DNA of 64,000 nucleotides from Ectopseudomonas composti (GCF_001567565.1 NZ_LSSW01000013.1:62001-126000); one strand, 5' to 3'. Positions 1 to 9,083 are shown, counted from the stretch's first letter. The notes: a model not told the origin generated them from the sequence alone. Program-made: numbers and translations.

Positions 1-51
1 GCTGCGCCGGGGTTCCCTCGTTCCATCACCGCTCCAGGGGCACGCCGAGAA

Positions 52-317
52 GGGCCATCCCTGGCCCATCACGGCTCTCGCGACATCCATGTCGCTCACC
101 CCCTTCCACGGCGATTCCACTCGGCCTCCTGAAGGGGACTTAGGCGTCGTCTGTGAGATCGCACTTCAAGAGCAAAAGTCAAACGCTGCCGACTTTGATC
201 TTGCGGAGATGTCGCAGGCTCGCGACCTGGTCCCCTTCAGCAGGCCGAGTGGAGGTGTTGCGTAGGGGGATGAGCCGCATGGATGCGGCGAAAGGCTTAA
301 TGGGCCAGGGATGGCCC
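52..317. repeat. Long imperfect inverted repeat, about 88-bp arms
   Basis: Bases 52-139 and 230-317 are imperfect reverse complements around a centre of about 90 bp. Bases 52-68 pair with 301-317 without mismatch. Bases 117-139 pair with 230-252 with one mismatch. The stretch between these blocks is clearly related but diverged. Open frames inside the element are low-complexity, Pro/Arg/Ser-rich and lack ribosome-binding sites, so I do not call genes. It resembles dispersed non-coding repeats of Pseudomonas that are often annotated with spurious hypothetical proteins. No transposase is present. No gene is called from 1 to 655. Confidence 0.75.
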
Positions 318-399
318 ATGTAAGCCGGCCCCCGGAGCGGCACCGGAGCGAGGGAAGTTTCGCGCAGCGAAACCCGGATGTCGGGGTGCCCTTCTTTGG

Positions 400-448
400 C
401 ACACCTTTCTTGGGCAAGCAAGAAAGGTGTGGCGCCCGTAAGGGGCGC
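400..448. other. Two adjacent stem-loops beside the inverted repeat
   Basis: Bases 400-411 and 420-431 form a perfect 12-bp stem with an 8-base loop. Directly after it, 432-437 and 443-448 form a 6-bp stem. Neither is followed by a T tract on the plus strand, so they may belong to the neighbouring repeat element and not be an intrinsic terminator. Confidence 0.55.
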
Positions 449-655
449 AATCCAAACGCTCAGCAGACGCGGTAATGGATAGTGCTAAGTCAGTAAGCGA
501 TACGCACACAAACTTGCCAGTCCGATGTAAAGCGTATCTTCCCCGCGATAACGCGAAGAATCTTTTTTCGTCAGTGCGAGATTCAGCCACGACGCTTCTC
601 TGCACAGCTCACGTTCGTCGACGGCACCCGACAGCTCCCGGCCAGGTGAGTGGCC

Positions 656-1123
656 TCAATCAGGCGCGTCGGCCTGGAGCCGGCGGGCCATGACCAGGGT
701 GCGCTCGGCGCCGTCGATGACTTCCCGTTGCAGCTCGAAGCCCAGGCGTTGATAGAAGCCCCGAGCGGTGAGCGAGGAGGGCACGAGCAACTCGGCTATC
801 CCCTGTTCGCGAGCGAGCCGGGTGATGGCCAGCATGAGCAGGCGCCCGATGCCCTGGCCCTGCATCGGCGGATCGATGAACACCGTTCTGACAACCTCGC
901 CGTCGAGGCTGGCGGTGCCGAGTAGTTGTCGGTTGCGTTCGGCGACCAGCACCTGGCGCGTATCGATCAGCTGCGCGACGCGCACGACGCTGAAGCTTTG
1001 CTCCACCCGCTCAATCACCTCGGGTGCATAGTCCCGCGCATTGCTGACGCGCAGGGCACTGATGATCACCCGGCTTATCGCGGGCGCGTCGCTCGCTCGT
1101 GCAGGGCGGATTTCGATTGGCAT
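656..1123 (-). CDS. GNAT family N-acetyltransferase
   Basis: A 155-residue single-domain protein of the Gcn5-related acetyltransferase fold, which transfers acetyl from acetyl-CoA to an amine. The N-terminus (PIEIRPARASDAPAISRV) is the typical first strand and helix. The acetyl-CoA pyrophosphate loop is visible as PPMQGQGIGRLLM, about residues 89-101 (the Q/R-x-x-G-x-G/A motif). The C-terminal part (FYQRLGFE) is the usual last strand region. The substrate cannot be inferred. It lies downstream of the chemoreceptor gene on the same strand, separated by a hairpin, so it is probably expressed independently. Confidence 0.85.
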   Translation of the reverse strand: MPIEIRPARASDAPAISRVIISALRVSNARDYAPEVIERVEQSFSVVRVAQLIDTRQVLVAERNRQLLGTASLDGEVVRTVFIDPPMQGQGIGRLLMLAITRLAREQGIAELLVPSSLTARGFYQRLGFELQREVIDGAERTLVMARRLQADAPD

Positions 1124-1163
1124 GGCAGGGGCTCGGGCTTGGGGTGTTCGTTCAGGTGGACCG

Positions 1164-1190
1164 GCTGCCGGCTCGTTCGAGGCCGGCAGC
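1164..1190. terminator. Terminator-like hairpin
   Basis: GCTGCCGGC (1164-1172) and GCCGGCAGC (1182-1190) form a perfect 9-bp GC-rich stem with a 9-base loop, just after the stop of the minus-strand chemoreceptor gene. No clear U tract follows on the minus strand, so termination is inferred from position and stability. Confidence 0.45.
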
Positions 1191-1199
1191 GTGATCCTG

Positions 1200-3170
1200 T
1201 CAGGCTACCTTGAAGCGACCGACCAGTTGTTGCTGGTGATCGGCCAGGCCTGCCAGCTCACGGCTATTCAGCGCAGTCTCTTCAGCGGCGGCGCTGACCT
1301 GGATGACCAGGTCGTTGATGTCGTTGACGTTGCGGTTGATCTCTTCCGACACCAGGCTCTGTTCCTCGGCGGCCGAAGCTACCTGAATGTTGCGGTCGCT
1401 GATGCTGGCGATGCCGTCGGCGATCTGTTCGAGCAACTCGCCGGCCTTGACCACGTTGCTGGCGCCGGCGTGAGCCTTGTTCAGGGTTTCCTGCATGGAG
1501 CTGGCGGCGCGGTCGGAGCCGCTTTGCAGGTTGCTGATCATCTGCTGGATGCTGACGGTGGAGTCCTGGGTCTTCTGCGCCAGTTGGCGCACCTCATCGG
1601 CGACCACGGCGAAACCACGGCCCTGCTCGCCAGCGCGAGCCGCCTCGATGGCGGCATTGAGCGCCAGCAGGTTGGTCTGCTCGGCGACACCACGGATGAC
1701 GTCGAGTACCGAGGAGATGGCGTCGCTCTCGTTTTTCAGCTCGAGGATGATCTGTGCGGTCTGCTCGGCCTGGGTCGACAGGGCCTGCACCAGGCGCACG
1801 GTGTTCTCGATCTCGGTCTTGCCCAGCAGGGTGTCGTCATTGACCCGACGCGACATCTCGGCTGCTTCGGTGGTGCTGCGTGCCACGTCACGCACGGTGG
1901 CGCTCATCTCGTTGATCGCGGTGGCGACCTGGTCGGTGCCCTGGCGCTGCTGCGCCACGTGCTGGCTGGTCTGCAGCGCTACGGTCGACGAGTGCTCGGC
2001 GGCGCTGGCGACCTGCGCAGTGGCTCCGCCGATGGCCTGGATCACCTCCCTGATTTGCTGCGTCATGTTGTCGAGGTTGTGCGCGATCACGCCGAACTCA
2101 TCGCGGCCCGTGTAGTGGGTGTGGGCGGTGAGGTCTCGTTTCGACAAGGCGACCAGGGTGTCGTTGACATCGCTGACGGCCGATTTGATGTTGCGGATGA
2201 TCAGGAAGGACAGCACCACGACTGCAGTCAGGACGCCGAGTATGATCGCGATGGTCAGCCACAGGCCGTGCTTCGCTTCCTCGTGGGCTCTGCTGGCGAG
2301 GAGGCCGACGTTCTGCCCCAGTTCGTTTTCTACCTGCAACATGAGGTCGATGCGGGCGGTCGAGTGCTTGAACCAGTCTTCGGCTTTGGTGTTCAGCGCT
2401 TCGCCCAGCGGCGTTTCCAGGGCCTTGCGCTGCATGTCGCTGGCGGCCTGCGCGGCGGGCTGCTGCAGCGCCTCGTCCAGCTTGCGCTTGATGTCTGCTT
2501 CTGCCCGGCGCTGGAACGCGTCCTGATAGGCCGAGAACTCGCCAAGATTGCGGCTCAGGCGTGACAGCAGATCGGCGCTGATCTGGTTCTGAGTGAAGGC
2601 CACGCCCAGCAGCGCGCGTTCGCGTCCTGCGCGCTCCTTCATCTCCACGAACTGATTGAGAGCGCCGAGGGCGCGCAGAATCTGCGGAGCACTGATGCTG
2701 GCCTCCAGCGAGTGGGTGTAACCGATCAGGGCCTTGATCAGGTCGGTATAGCGAGCACCGGATTCGCCGCTGTTGATCGCCTGCTTGTCGACCTGCTCAC
2801 GCAAGGCGCTGATCGTCTCAAGGTCTTGCAGCACCTGCTCCAGGCCTGCCGTGGCATCTGCCGATAGCGTCTGCATCTGCCTGGCCGCCGTATCGCTATC
2901 GAGGCGGAACTGCTTCAGGGCGTCAGCCATGGCCGTTCCCTTGCTGCCCAGGAATACGCCACTGGCGCCGCGCTCGCGCTGCAGGGCGGTGACCAGGATG
3001 CTGATCTTCTGCGCGGTCGCGCTAGCGGTCAGCGTGCGGTTCATCTCGCTCAGCGTCTGGTACTTGCCGGCAAGGTACATGCCAGAGAAAGCCAGAAAGC
3101 CGAGTAGGGGAAAGATCAGTATGAGCAGGAGCTTCACGCTCAGCGGGGCATTTTTAAGCATGGTCAGCAA
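1200..3170 (-). CDS. Methyl-accepting chemotaxis protein with NIT-type sensor domain
   Basis: A 656-residue transmembrane chemoreceptor. Helix 1 is about residues 10-32, followed by a long all-helical periplasmic domain (about 33-300) with the [11 protein letters not shown] and [12 protein letters not shown] elements typical of NIT (nitrate/nitrite-sensing) domains. TM2 is about 303-326, HAMP about 327-380, then the cytoplasmic coiled coil with the signalling tip [19 protein letters not shown] domains are associated with nitrate or nitrite sensing, but the ligand here is inference. There is no CheR-tethering pentapeptide at the C-terminus. A candidate FliA promoter lies 50-76 bp upstream. Confidence 0.9.
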   Translation of the reverse strand: MLTMLKNAPLSVKLLLILIFPLLGFLAFSGMYLAGKYQTLSEMNRTLTASATAQKISILVTALQRERGASGVFLGSKGTAMADALKQFRLDSDTAARQMQTLSADATAGLEQVLQDLETISALREQVDKQAINSGESGARYTDLIKALIGYTHSLEASISAPQILRALGALNQFVEMKERAGRERALLGVAFTQNQISADLLSRLSRNLGEFSAYQDAFQRRAEADIKRKLDEALQQPAAQAASDMQRKALETPLGEALNTKAEDWFKHSTARIDLMLQVENELGQNVGLLASRAHEEAKHGLWLTIAIILGVLTAVVVLSFLIIRNIKSAVSDVNDTLVALSKRDLTAHTHYTGRDEFGVIAHNLDNMTQQIREVIQAIGGATAQVASAAEHSSTVALQTSQHVAQQRQGTDQVATAINEMSATVRDVARSTTEAAEMSRRVNDDTLLGKTEIENTVRLVQALSTQAEQTAQIILELKNESDAISSVLDVIRGVAEQTNLLALNAAIEAARAGEQGRGFAVVADEVRQLAQKTQDSTVSIQQMISNLQSGSDRAASSMQETLNKAHAGASNVVKAGELLEQIADGIASISDRNIQVASAAEEQSLVSEEINRNVNDINDLVIQVSAAAEETALNSRELAGLADHQQQLVGRFKVA

Positions 3171-3219
3171 GCCTTGTCGTCATCGTTGAAGTGTCGGCAG
3201 TTGAGCTGTACGACGATTG

Positions 3220-3246
3220 CAAACGGCTGCTATCGAGTGGCCTTGA
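3220..3246 (-). promoter_or_regulatory. Candidate FliA (sigma28) promoter of the NIT chemoreceptor
   Basis: Read on the minus strand, TCAAGGCC (3246-3239), 11 bases, then GCCGTTTG (3227-3220). The spacing fits the flagellar sigma28 layout (TAAAGTTT-N11-GCCGATAA). The GCCG core is intact but the rest of the -10 is partial. Chemoreceptor genes are commonly FliA targets. Confidence 0.4.
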
Positions 3247-3643
3247 TGCGCTTCTTCTAGGAAGACTGAGTGCACTCCATTGCATGGTTCGCTTTACCTG
3301 TTGCCGCTATCGGTGGGGTGGTTCAGGCCAGCTTCTGTGTTGAACAGACGCTTCACTGAACCGACTTATGAGCTTTGTCGCGTGTTCAGTGATTTTCTTT
3401 AATCAATGACCAAGTGAACCGCTAACAAAAAGCTTGCTCCGATTTTTCTCCTGAGAGTCTAGGTCAGAAGCTACGAGTTGCAGGCTCGGTCGTCGGAGCG
3501 CAGGGCATAGGTTATGCGTTCGGGTGGGATGCTCTGTTGATCGAGAGCAATGGCGCTTGTTTTTTGTCGTCAATCTTGTGGCGATATGGCGCGCGGGGAT
3601 GCCAACGGGGCCTCGAGCTCGCGGGCAAGCGCCGTGAGCCTGT
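3247..3643. other. Intergenic region, no gene recognised
   Basis: About 400 bp between the chemoreceptor promoter and the stop of the diguanylate cyclase gene. Open frames here lack ribosome-binding sites and read as shadows. I see no RNA gene and no clear terminator. Confidence 0.5.
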
Positions 3644-4843
3644 TCAGACAGCCTGGGCTTGCAGCGTTTGACTGCACACGCGGTTGCGCCCCAGCTGCTT
3701 GGCCTGATAGAGCAGACGATCGCAGTGGGCGAAGAGGTCCTGGGCCTGGTGTACGCCGGCGGCCTGGGTGGTGCTGGCGCCAATGCTGATGGTCAGCCGA
3801 TTCAGCGCATCGGGGCGGTGCCGATGTTCGATGGCGAGGCTGGCCACCTGTTCACGCAGTCGTTCGGCCAGCGTGTTCAACTCGTCGGCATCGGTGATCT
3901 GTAGAAGGATGACGAACTCTTCGCCGCCGTAGCGATACATCTCGCCCTGGCCATGGCGCAGGCTGTTGCTGATGCAGTCGGCGACGTGGCGCAGGCACTG
4001 GTCGCCCACCTGATGACCGTAGTGATCGTTGAAGGGCTTGAAGAAGTCGATGTCCAGTAGCAGCAGGGAGAAGGGGCGGCCATTGCGCTGCATCTGCTGC
4101 CAATGCTCCTGCAGTGCCAGGTCGAAGGCGCGGCGGTTACCCACGCCGGTCAGTGCGTCGGTACTGGCCTGCTCGCTCAGGCGCTGATTGAGCGCGGCCA
4201 GTTCATCACGCTGGCGCTGCTTTTCCTGATCGTCGAGAAAGGCCAGACGCACGCCACTGATGTTGGTCCAGCTGATGAACAGGCTGAACAGCAGCACCGG
4301 CAGGTAGGCAATGCTGAATACCAGCAGCGGCTTGCTCTGGCCATCGTGCAGCAGCCACAGGTTGTAAAGAATGATGGCCGAGATCGCGCAGGAGCAGGCG
4401 AGGATGCCTCGGAAGCTGTAACGCGCCCCCAGGTTGGCCAGGATGATGAACACCACCGAGGCATAGACGAAGGTGGGCACGTCGGGCGAAGTGCTGCGCT
4501 TGAGCAGTTCGAACCAGGCGATGGTGGAGATGATGTCGTGCACCGGCATCAGCATGTCCATCAGCAACACGTTGCGAGAGCGCCAGAACACCAGATAGAT
4601 GTTGACCAGGCCAATCAGGCTCAACCCTATGCGCAGCGCCAGCGACTCCCAGGCCATGTCGGGGATCAGCAAGGCATCGGCGAAAACGTAGAGGTCGTAG
4701 GCAATCATCGCGATGAAGTTGATCGCCAGCAGGAAACGCCCATGCTGCTGGACGACGTAGCGCTGATAGGCCGCGTGCAAGTGAGCCGGGATCACTCGAC
4801 CGGTTTGCCTGAACGAGGCTTTGCCTGACTCGGAGGCGCCCAT
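3644..4843 (-). CDS. Membrane-bound GGDEF diguanylate cyclase
   Basis: A 399-residue protein predicted to make cyclic di-GMP. The N-terminal half (about 30-205) holds five or six hydrophobic helices forming a membrane sensor module. The C-terminal GGDEF domain (about 225-390) shows LTGVGNRRAF, the metal-binding LLLLDIDFFKPFND, and the active-site loop YRYGGEEF. The product-inhibition I-site (RxxD five residues before GGEEF) is absent: that position reads HGQG, so allosteric feedback may be missing. It is monocistronic, facing away from the dmm operon. No known ligand can be assigned to the membrane part. Confidence 0.9.
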   Translation of the reverse strand: MGASESGKASFRQTGRVIPAHLHAAYQRYVVQQHGRFLLAINFIAMIAYDLYVFADALLIPDMAWESLALRIGLSLIGLVNIYLVFWRSRNVLLMDMLMPVHDIISTIAWFELLKRSTSPDVPTFVYASVVFIILANLGARYSFRGILACSCAISAIILYNLWLLHDGQSKPLLVFSIAYLPVLLFSLFISWTNISGVRLAFLDDQEKQRQRDELAALNQRLSEQASTDALTGVGNRRAFDLALQEHWQQMQRNGRPFSLLLLDIDFFKPFNDHYGHQVGDQCLRHVADCISNSLRHGQGEMYRYGGEEFVILLQITDADELNTLAERLREQVASLAIEHRHRPDALNRLTISIGASTTQAAGVHQAQDLFAHCDRLLYQAKQLGRNRVCSQTLQAQAV

Positions 4844-5208
4844 CGTGCCTGGTTCCTTTGCTGGTAGATGACAGATGCCACTGAGATAGAACTTGCCGCG
4901 CGCGCCTGTCGAAGTGTTGGCGTTACGCGCTGGGCTTGCAAGGTAACGCCATTATTACGCCAGTAGCTACCGCTGGATGAGCAGTTGGCAGCATTTTTTA
5001 ACCGAACCCCATCAGTTGGCTGAACGCAGCTTCTGCCCCGCAGAGGTCTTGTCCTGACCAATACCCAGGTTTTTTTGCGCGGGTGTGATGGGTGTTTTCT
5101 TCACCGCTCAAGTGCTCTGTTCAGCTCAGGCCTGTGTGCGCTGCGACGGCGCGTTCTGCCCCGTGCTTGTGCAGCCGTTCAAGGGCTTGCAGCGTCTGAA
5201 ACGTGCAG
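4844..5208. other. Intergenic region upstream of the dmm operon
   Basis: This divergent spacer between the diguanylate cyclase and the dmm operon contains no convincing gene. A frame running from 5085 through the start of dmmA is rejected. An enhancer site for a sigma54 activator would be expected here, but I could not identify a clear NtrC-type palindrome. Confidence 0.5.
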
Positions 5209-5222
5209 CGCCAGCGCTGGCG
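5209..5222. promoter_or_regulatory. Perfect 14-bp palindrome upstream of the dmm promoter
   Basis: CGCCAGCGCTGGCG is a perfect palindrome ending 15 bp before the -24 element of the dmm operon. It could be an operator or chance in GC-rich DNA. It is unusually close to the promoter for a sigma54 activator site. Confidence 0.3.
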
Positions 5223-5236
5223 TGGGATGACGGAAA

Positions 5237-5252
5237 TGGCACAGTCCATGCT
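5237..5252 (+). promoter_or_regulatory. Sigma54 -24/-12 promoter of the dmm operon
   Basis: TGGCAC at 5237-5242 and ATGCT at 5248-5252. The invariant GG (5238-5239) and GC (5250-5251) are separated by exactly 10 bp, as RpoN promoters require. Transcription would start near 5263, about 75 bp before the dmmA start codon. RpoN control fits use of methylamines as nitrogen source. Confidence 0.65.
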
Positions 5253-5260
5253 TTCTTCAT

Positions 5261-5277
5261 GAGAACAAAAAGTTCTC
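5261..5277. promoter_or_regulatory. 17-bp methylamine-gene motif, dmm copy
   Basis: GAGAAC-AAAAA-GTTCTC is a perfect 6-bp inverted repeat around five A residues, lying across the predicted sigma54 start. Related 17-bp sequences occur upstream of tmm (19151-19167) and amtB (14051-14067). It could be an operator or, in this copy, a 5' mRNA hairpin. Confidence 0.45.
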
Positions 5278-5337
5278 CAAGGGAATTTGCTTGGGGCAAA
5301 CCGACCATCGTCCTGCGCTTATCCGGGAGGTTTTCCG

Positions 5338-5883
5338 ATGACAGCATCCAGTGCCGAACCCCTGTTCAGTACCCCGCGTTATGCCACCGAGGCGTCTCCG
5401 CATCCGGCCAGCCGCCGTGTCGTGGTTGCCCAGCAGGCGCATCTGGCTGTTGCGCTGCTCGACGATCCCGCACCGACCTTGCTGCTATGCCTGGGCGAGA
5501 CGCTGCCAGGCAGTACCGAGCAGGAGAGTCTGCCCAGCAGCGAGGCCTTGTACCTGCATTTGCAGATGTTGCTGGAGCAGGCCGAGGCCGGCACCCGGCT
5601 GTACGTCTGCGGCGATGAGAGCTTTCTCTGGCATGTGCATCGCCTGGCGCGACAGGCCGGCCTGCTCGGTGACGAGATCGAGCTGTTCAAGCAGGGCGCA
5701 CGCCGCCGCTTGTACTGCGTGCACTGCGGGCATTTCCAGGACATCGGCAGCGAGGGCGAGTGCAGCTGCGGCCAATGCCGGGTGAAGCTGTTCGTCCGCG
5801 AGCATTTTTCCCAGCGCCTCGGCGCCTACATGGGCGTCTGCATCGACCCGGACAGCCCCTATGCGGCGGAGGTGCCGGCATGA
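5338..5883 (+). CDS. dmmA: Dimethylamine monooxygenase (heme N-demethylase) small subunit, DmmA family
   Basis: A 181-residue cytoplasmic protein, first gene of the dimethylamine-oxidising operon. The C-terminal third carries a Cys cluster (YCVHCGH, then CSCGQC, about residues 126-147) that looks like a four-Cys metal knuckle. The N-terminal part has no motif I recognise. I match it to the DmmA family by its size, Cys cluster and neighbours. Secondary-amine monooxygenase of Pseudomonas was purified as three subunits whose sizes agree roughly with the first three genes here. GGGAGG at 5325-5330 sets the start. Its stop overlaps the next start (ATGA), implying translational coupling. Confidence 0.85.
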   Translation: MTASSAEPLFSTPRYATEASPHPASRRVVVAQQAHLAVALLDDPAPTLLLCLGETLPGSTEQESLPSSEALYLHLQMLLEQAEAGTRLYVCGDESFLWHVHRLARQAGLLGDEIELFKQGARRRLYCVHCGHFQDIGSEGECSCGQCRVKLFVREHFSQRLGAYMGVCIDPDSPYAAEVPA

Positions 5884-6824
5884 GCGCGATGATCGAGGTG
5901 CAGGTCACCGACGTGCGCCAGCTGACGCCGGTGGTGCGCGAGTTCAGCTTCGCCGCGCTCGACGGCGCGCTGCCGGGGTTTTCCTGCGGCAGCCATGTGC
6001 AGGTGGTATTGCCCATCGAGGGCCGCACGCTGCGCAACGCCTATTCGCTGCTGGGTGATCCGCGTGACAGCGGCCTGTACCGTATCGCCGTGCGCCTGCA
6101 GGACGCCTCGCGCGGTGGCTCGCGCTATCTGCACGAGCAGGTGCGGGTCGGCGACCGCTTGCAGATCGGCGTGCCGAGCAACCTGTTCGCCCTGCATTCG
6201 CAGGCTCGCCACCACATTCTGGTGGCCGGTGGCATCGGCATCACCCCGTTCATGGCCTACCTGGCCGAGCTCGAGGTGCAAGGCGCTTCGTTCGAATTGC
6301 ACTACGCCTACCGCAGTGGCTTCACCGACGCCTACGCCGCCGAGTTGCGCGAGCGCCTGGGCGAGCGTTTCCATGGCTACGACGCCGTAGCCGGCCAGCG
6401 CCTGGATTGCGCCAGCCTGTTCGCCGGCAAGCCGCTAGGCAGCCATCTGTACGTTTGCGGCCCGCAACGCCTGCTCGACGAGCTCAAGTTGCTTGCCTCC
6501 GCCCATGGCTGGTCGGCCGGACGCCTGCACTGGGAAGCCTTCGCCTCGCCGGAGCCGGGTCAGCCGTTCAGCGTCGAGCTGGCGCGCAGTGGTCAGCGCC
6601 TGCAGGTGCCGGGTGACCACAGCCTGCTCGAAGCGCTGGAGGCAGCCGGTGTCGAGGTGCCCAACCTGTGCCGCGGTGGGGTGTGCGGGCAGTGCACCAC
6701 GCGCTACCTGAGCGGCGAGGTGGAACACCGCGACCACTACCTGGATGAGCAGCAGCGTAGTGCCACGCTGATGCCCTGTGTTTCCCGTGGCGGCTGCTCC
6801 GGCACGCTGCTGCTCGACCTCTGA
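5880..6824 (+). CDS. Reductase subunit of the heme N-demethylase (PDR/VanB family, FMN and 2Fe-2S)
   Basis: A 314-residue NAD(P)H-dependent electron-transfer protein feeding the heme subunit. Order: flavin-binding barrel (RNAYSLLGDP, about 46-55), nucleotide-binding domain (HILVAGGIGITPFMAY, about 112-127), and a C-terminal plant-type 2Fe-2S ferredoxin domain (NLCRGGVCGQCTTRY, with a final Cys near MPCVS). This is the phthalate dioxygenase reductase layout. The start is the ATG overlapping the dmmA stop at 5880-5883. A frame extending upstream to 5760 would run inside dmmA and is not used. Ten bases separate it from the next gene. Confidence 0.92.
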   Translation: MSAMIEVQVTDVRQLTPVVREFSFAALDGALPGFSCGSHVQVVLPIEGRTLRNAYSLLGDPRDSGLYRIAVRLQDASRGGSRYLHEQVRVGDRLQIGVPSNLFALHSQARHHILVAGGIGITPFMAYLAELEVQGASFELHYAYRSGFTDAYAAELRERLGERFHGYDAVAGQRLDCASLFAGKPLGSHLYVCGPQRLLDELKLLASAHGWSAGRLHWEAFASPEPGQPFSVELARSGQRLQVPGDHSLLEALEAAGVEVPNLCRGGVCGQCTTRYLSGEVEHRDHYLDEQQRSATLMPCVSRGGCSGTLLLDL

Positions 6825-6834
6825 GGAGTCCGCC

Positions 6835-7863
6835 ATGTCCGTCGTGATGAAGCCGCTGGAAACCTACCGGGACGATTTCACCTTCAGCAACAGCCCGCAG
6901 GCCATCGCCCGTTTTCCCTTCCCCTTTGCCGAAGACAGCTACATGTACTCGGTCAATATCGAGCCGGCCACGCCGCGCGCGCCGGGCTCGGTGTTCGAGC
7001 ACTGGTTCGATATCGACGAGCATTACCTTTCGGAGATGGCCGAGCGCGCCTGCGTGCTGGAGAAAGACCCGGATCGTTGCCTGGTGATGCCGCACATGGC
7101 CCTGGCCGCATGGGACACCCTGGAAATGCTGATGGAGCACCTGGCCACCGATTATCCCGAGCATTTCGCCCTTGAGCGTGACGGTGACCAGTGGCTGTGG
7201 AGCAACCGCCCGCTGGGCATCGAGCAGCGCTTCACCTTCGGTGATGCCAGCAGCTTGCCGTTCGAGCCGCTGGAATACATCACCCGTCAGGTGCAGGGCG
7301 ACTTCGCCGTGCTCGATCAGCGTGACGGCGACCTGTTCATGGATGCCGGCATGGTCACCTGCCCGGCGGACTGGTCGATCAAGTTCGACGCCGGCATGAG
7401 CTTCAAGCAGTGGCATGCGCCGGTGCCGGGCGTGGCGCATCAGCTCGGGGTGTTCGAGCGCGCGCTGAAGTACCTGCTGAACATCCAGGTTGGCCACCCG
7501 GTGCGCCGCCTGAACTGGACCATGACCATCAACCCGCGCCTGGACACCTCCTCGGAGACCTTCCACGAATGGGGCCATGAGCGCGGCCTGGTGACGGCGG
7601 AAAACGTCGCGCGCCTGGTGCACCTGCGCGTCGAGCTGCAGTTCATGCCGCGCTTGCCACGCAGCAATGCGCTGCTGTTCGGCATCCGCACCTACCTGAT
7701 CAGCCTGGAAGAACTGGCCACAAATCCGGCCTGGGCCTGCCGTCTGCACCGCGTGCTGCGCGACCTGCCGGACGAAATCGCCGACTACAAGGGCCTGACC
7801 CGCTACCGCCAGACCGTGGTGGATTGGCTGCGCCAGTTCGACCCGCAGGCCCAGGCCGCCTGA
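6835..7863 (+). CDS. Heme-dependent oxidative N-demethylase alpha subunit (DUF3445)
   Basis: A 342-residue catalytic subunit of the family formerly called DUF3445. The P. mendocina member was shown structurally to be a PAS-derived heme enzyme that oxidatively demethylates secondary amines. Recognisable blocks are EKDPDRCLVMPHM near residue 80, LDQRDGDLFMDAGMVTCPADW in two overlapping pieces near residues 160-180, and NWTMTINPRLDT near 224-235. Substrate in this context is dimethylamine, giving methylamine and a C1 unit. The start ATG at 6835 follows GAGGAG. An in-frame ATG at 6778 inside the previous gene is rejected. Confidence 0.92.
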   Translation: MSVVMKPLETYRDDFTFSNSPQAIARFPFPFAEDSYMYSVNIEPATPRAPGSVFEHWFDIDEHYLSEMAERACVLEKDPDRCLVMPHMALAAWDTLEMLMEHLATDYPEHFALERDGDQWLWSNRPLGIEQRFTFGDASSLPFEPLEYITRQVQGDFAVLDQRDGDLFMDAGMVTCPADWSIKFDAGMSFKQWHAPVPGVAHQLGVFERALKYLLNIQVGHPVRRLNWTMTINPRLDTSSETFHEWGHERGLVTAENVARLVHLRVELQFMPRLPRSNALLFGIRTYLISLEELATNPAWACRLHRVLRDLPDEIADYKGLTRYRQTVVDWLRQFDPQAQAA

Positions 7864-7952
7864 TTCCGCTCAGCTCTCTCCCAGAAATGGGGGAGGGGAA
7901 ACAGAACCACTCGCCTGCGTGCAGGCCAACCGCACTCGATAGGAGAACCACC

Positions 7953-9083
7953 ATGGCCAATTCCTGGCGTATTTCCGCCCTTGCCGAGCGTCACCGCGCA
8001 TTGGGTTCCACGCTCGAGGACTGGAGCGGCATGGGCACGGCCTGGACCTACGCCAGCGACCTGGCCGACGAGCACGAGGCGATCCGCACCCGTGCTGGGC
8101 TGATGGATGTGTCCGGGCTGAAGAAGGTGCACTACGTCGGCCCGCATGCCGAGAGCTTGCTGGAATACGCCACCAGCCGCGACATTTCCAAGGTCTATCC
8201 GGGCAAGAGCGTCTACGCCACCATGCTCAATGAGGCCGGCAAATTCGTCGACGACTGCGTGATCTACCGCACTGGCCCCAATGCCTTCATGGTGGTGCAC
8301 GGTTCCGGCAACGGTCACGAGATGCTGCTGCGTTCGGCCCAGGGCCGGCAGGTGGCGGTGTTGTTCGACGACGACCTGCACGACCTGTCGCTGCAAGGCC
8401 CACTGGCGGTGGATTTTCTCGCCGAGCACGTACCCGGAATTCGTGAGCTGGCGTACTTCCATCACCTGCAAACCAAGCTGTTCGACCGCCCGGTGATGAT
8501 TTCGCGCACCGGCTACACCGGCGAGCGTGGCTACGAGATCTTCTGCAAGGCCGCCGACGCGCCGGCGATCTGGGACCGCATTCTTGAGCAGGGCAAGGGC
8601 CTGGGCATCATCCCCTGCGCCTTCACCGCACTGGACTGGCTGCGGGTGGAGAGCTACCTGCTGTTCTTCCCCTACGACAACTCCGAGATGTACCCCTTCG
8701 CCGACCAGCCGGCCGGCGACACCCTGTGGGAGCTGGGGCTGGACTTCACCGTGTCGCCGACCAAGGGCGATTTCCGTGGGGCCAACGAGCATCGCCGCCT
8801 GCAAGGCAAGGAGCGCTTCAAGATCTTCGGCGTGCTGCTCGACGGCGACAAGGCTGCCGAGGCTGGCGACACCCTGTGGGCCGACGGCAAGCAAGTGGGG
8901 GTGATCACCTGCGCCATGTACTCGCGGCTGTCTGGCAAGTCCATGGCCATCGCGCGTATGGACGTGCCCTATGCAGAGCAGGGCGCGCCGCTGGAGGTGA
9001 AAGGCAGCCTGGCGGTGAGCGCCATCGCCCACAGCCTGCCGTTCGATGATCCGGAGAAGAAGAAGCGCACGGCCAAGGGCTGA
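7953..9083 (+). CDS. GcvT-like aminomethyltransferase, tetrahydrofolate subunit of the N-demethylase
   Basis: A 376-residue protein of the T-protein/aminomethyltransferase fold (GcvT), N-terminal domain about 40-275 and C-terminal barrel about 285-365 (FGVLLDGDKAAEAGDTLW). The motif TGYTGERGYEIFC (about 186-198) is the folate-binding GYTGE block. In the dmm/HODM complex this subunit is thought to trap the released formaldehyde equivalent on tetrahydrofolate. The start follows AGGAGAACC at 7941-7949. An in-frame upstream extension to 7824 has no ribosome-binding site. A 101-bp gap follows before the SMR gene, which could hold a secondary promoter. Confidence 0.9.
   Translation: MANSWRISALAERHRALGSTLEDWSGMGTAWTYASDLADEHEAIRTRAGLMDVSGLKKVHYVGPHAESLLEYATSRDISKVYPGKSVYATMLNEAGKFVDDCVIYRTGPNAFMVVHGSGNGHEMLLRSAQGRQVAVLFDDDLHDLSLQGPLAVDFLAEHVPGIRELAYFHHLQTKLFDRPVMISRTGYTGERGYEIFCKAADAPAIWDRILEQGKGLGIIPCAFTALDWLRVESYLLFFPYDNSEMYPFADQPAGDTLWELGLDFTVSPTKGDFRGANEHRRLQGKERFKIFGVLLDGDKAAEAGDTLWADGKQVGVITCAMYSRLSGKSMAIARMDVPYAEQGAPLEVKGSLAVSAIAHSLPFDDPEKKKRTAKG

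Noticed and set aside
166..693. Several 70-100 codon frames in both directions at the left edge
   Set aside because: They lie in an inverted repeat, have low-complexity Pro/Arg/Ser composition and no ribosome-binding sites.
1041..2564. 507-codon plus-strand frame opposite the NIT chemoreceptor
   Set aside because: Antisense shadow of a clear chemoreceptor gene; Gly/Val/His/Asp-rich translation without domains.
5085..5618. 177-codon frame across the dmmA start
   Set aside because: Overlaps dmmA and its promoter in another frame and has no recognisable protein features.
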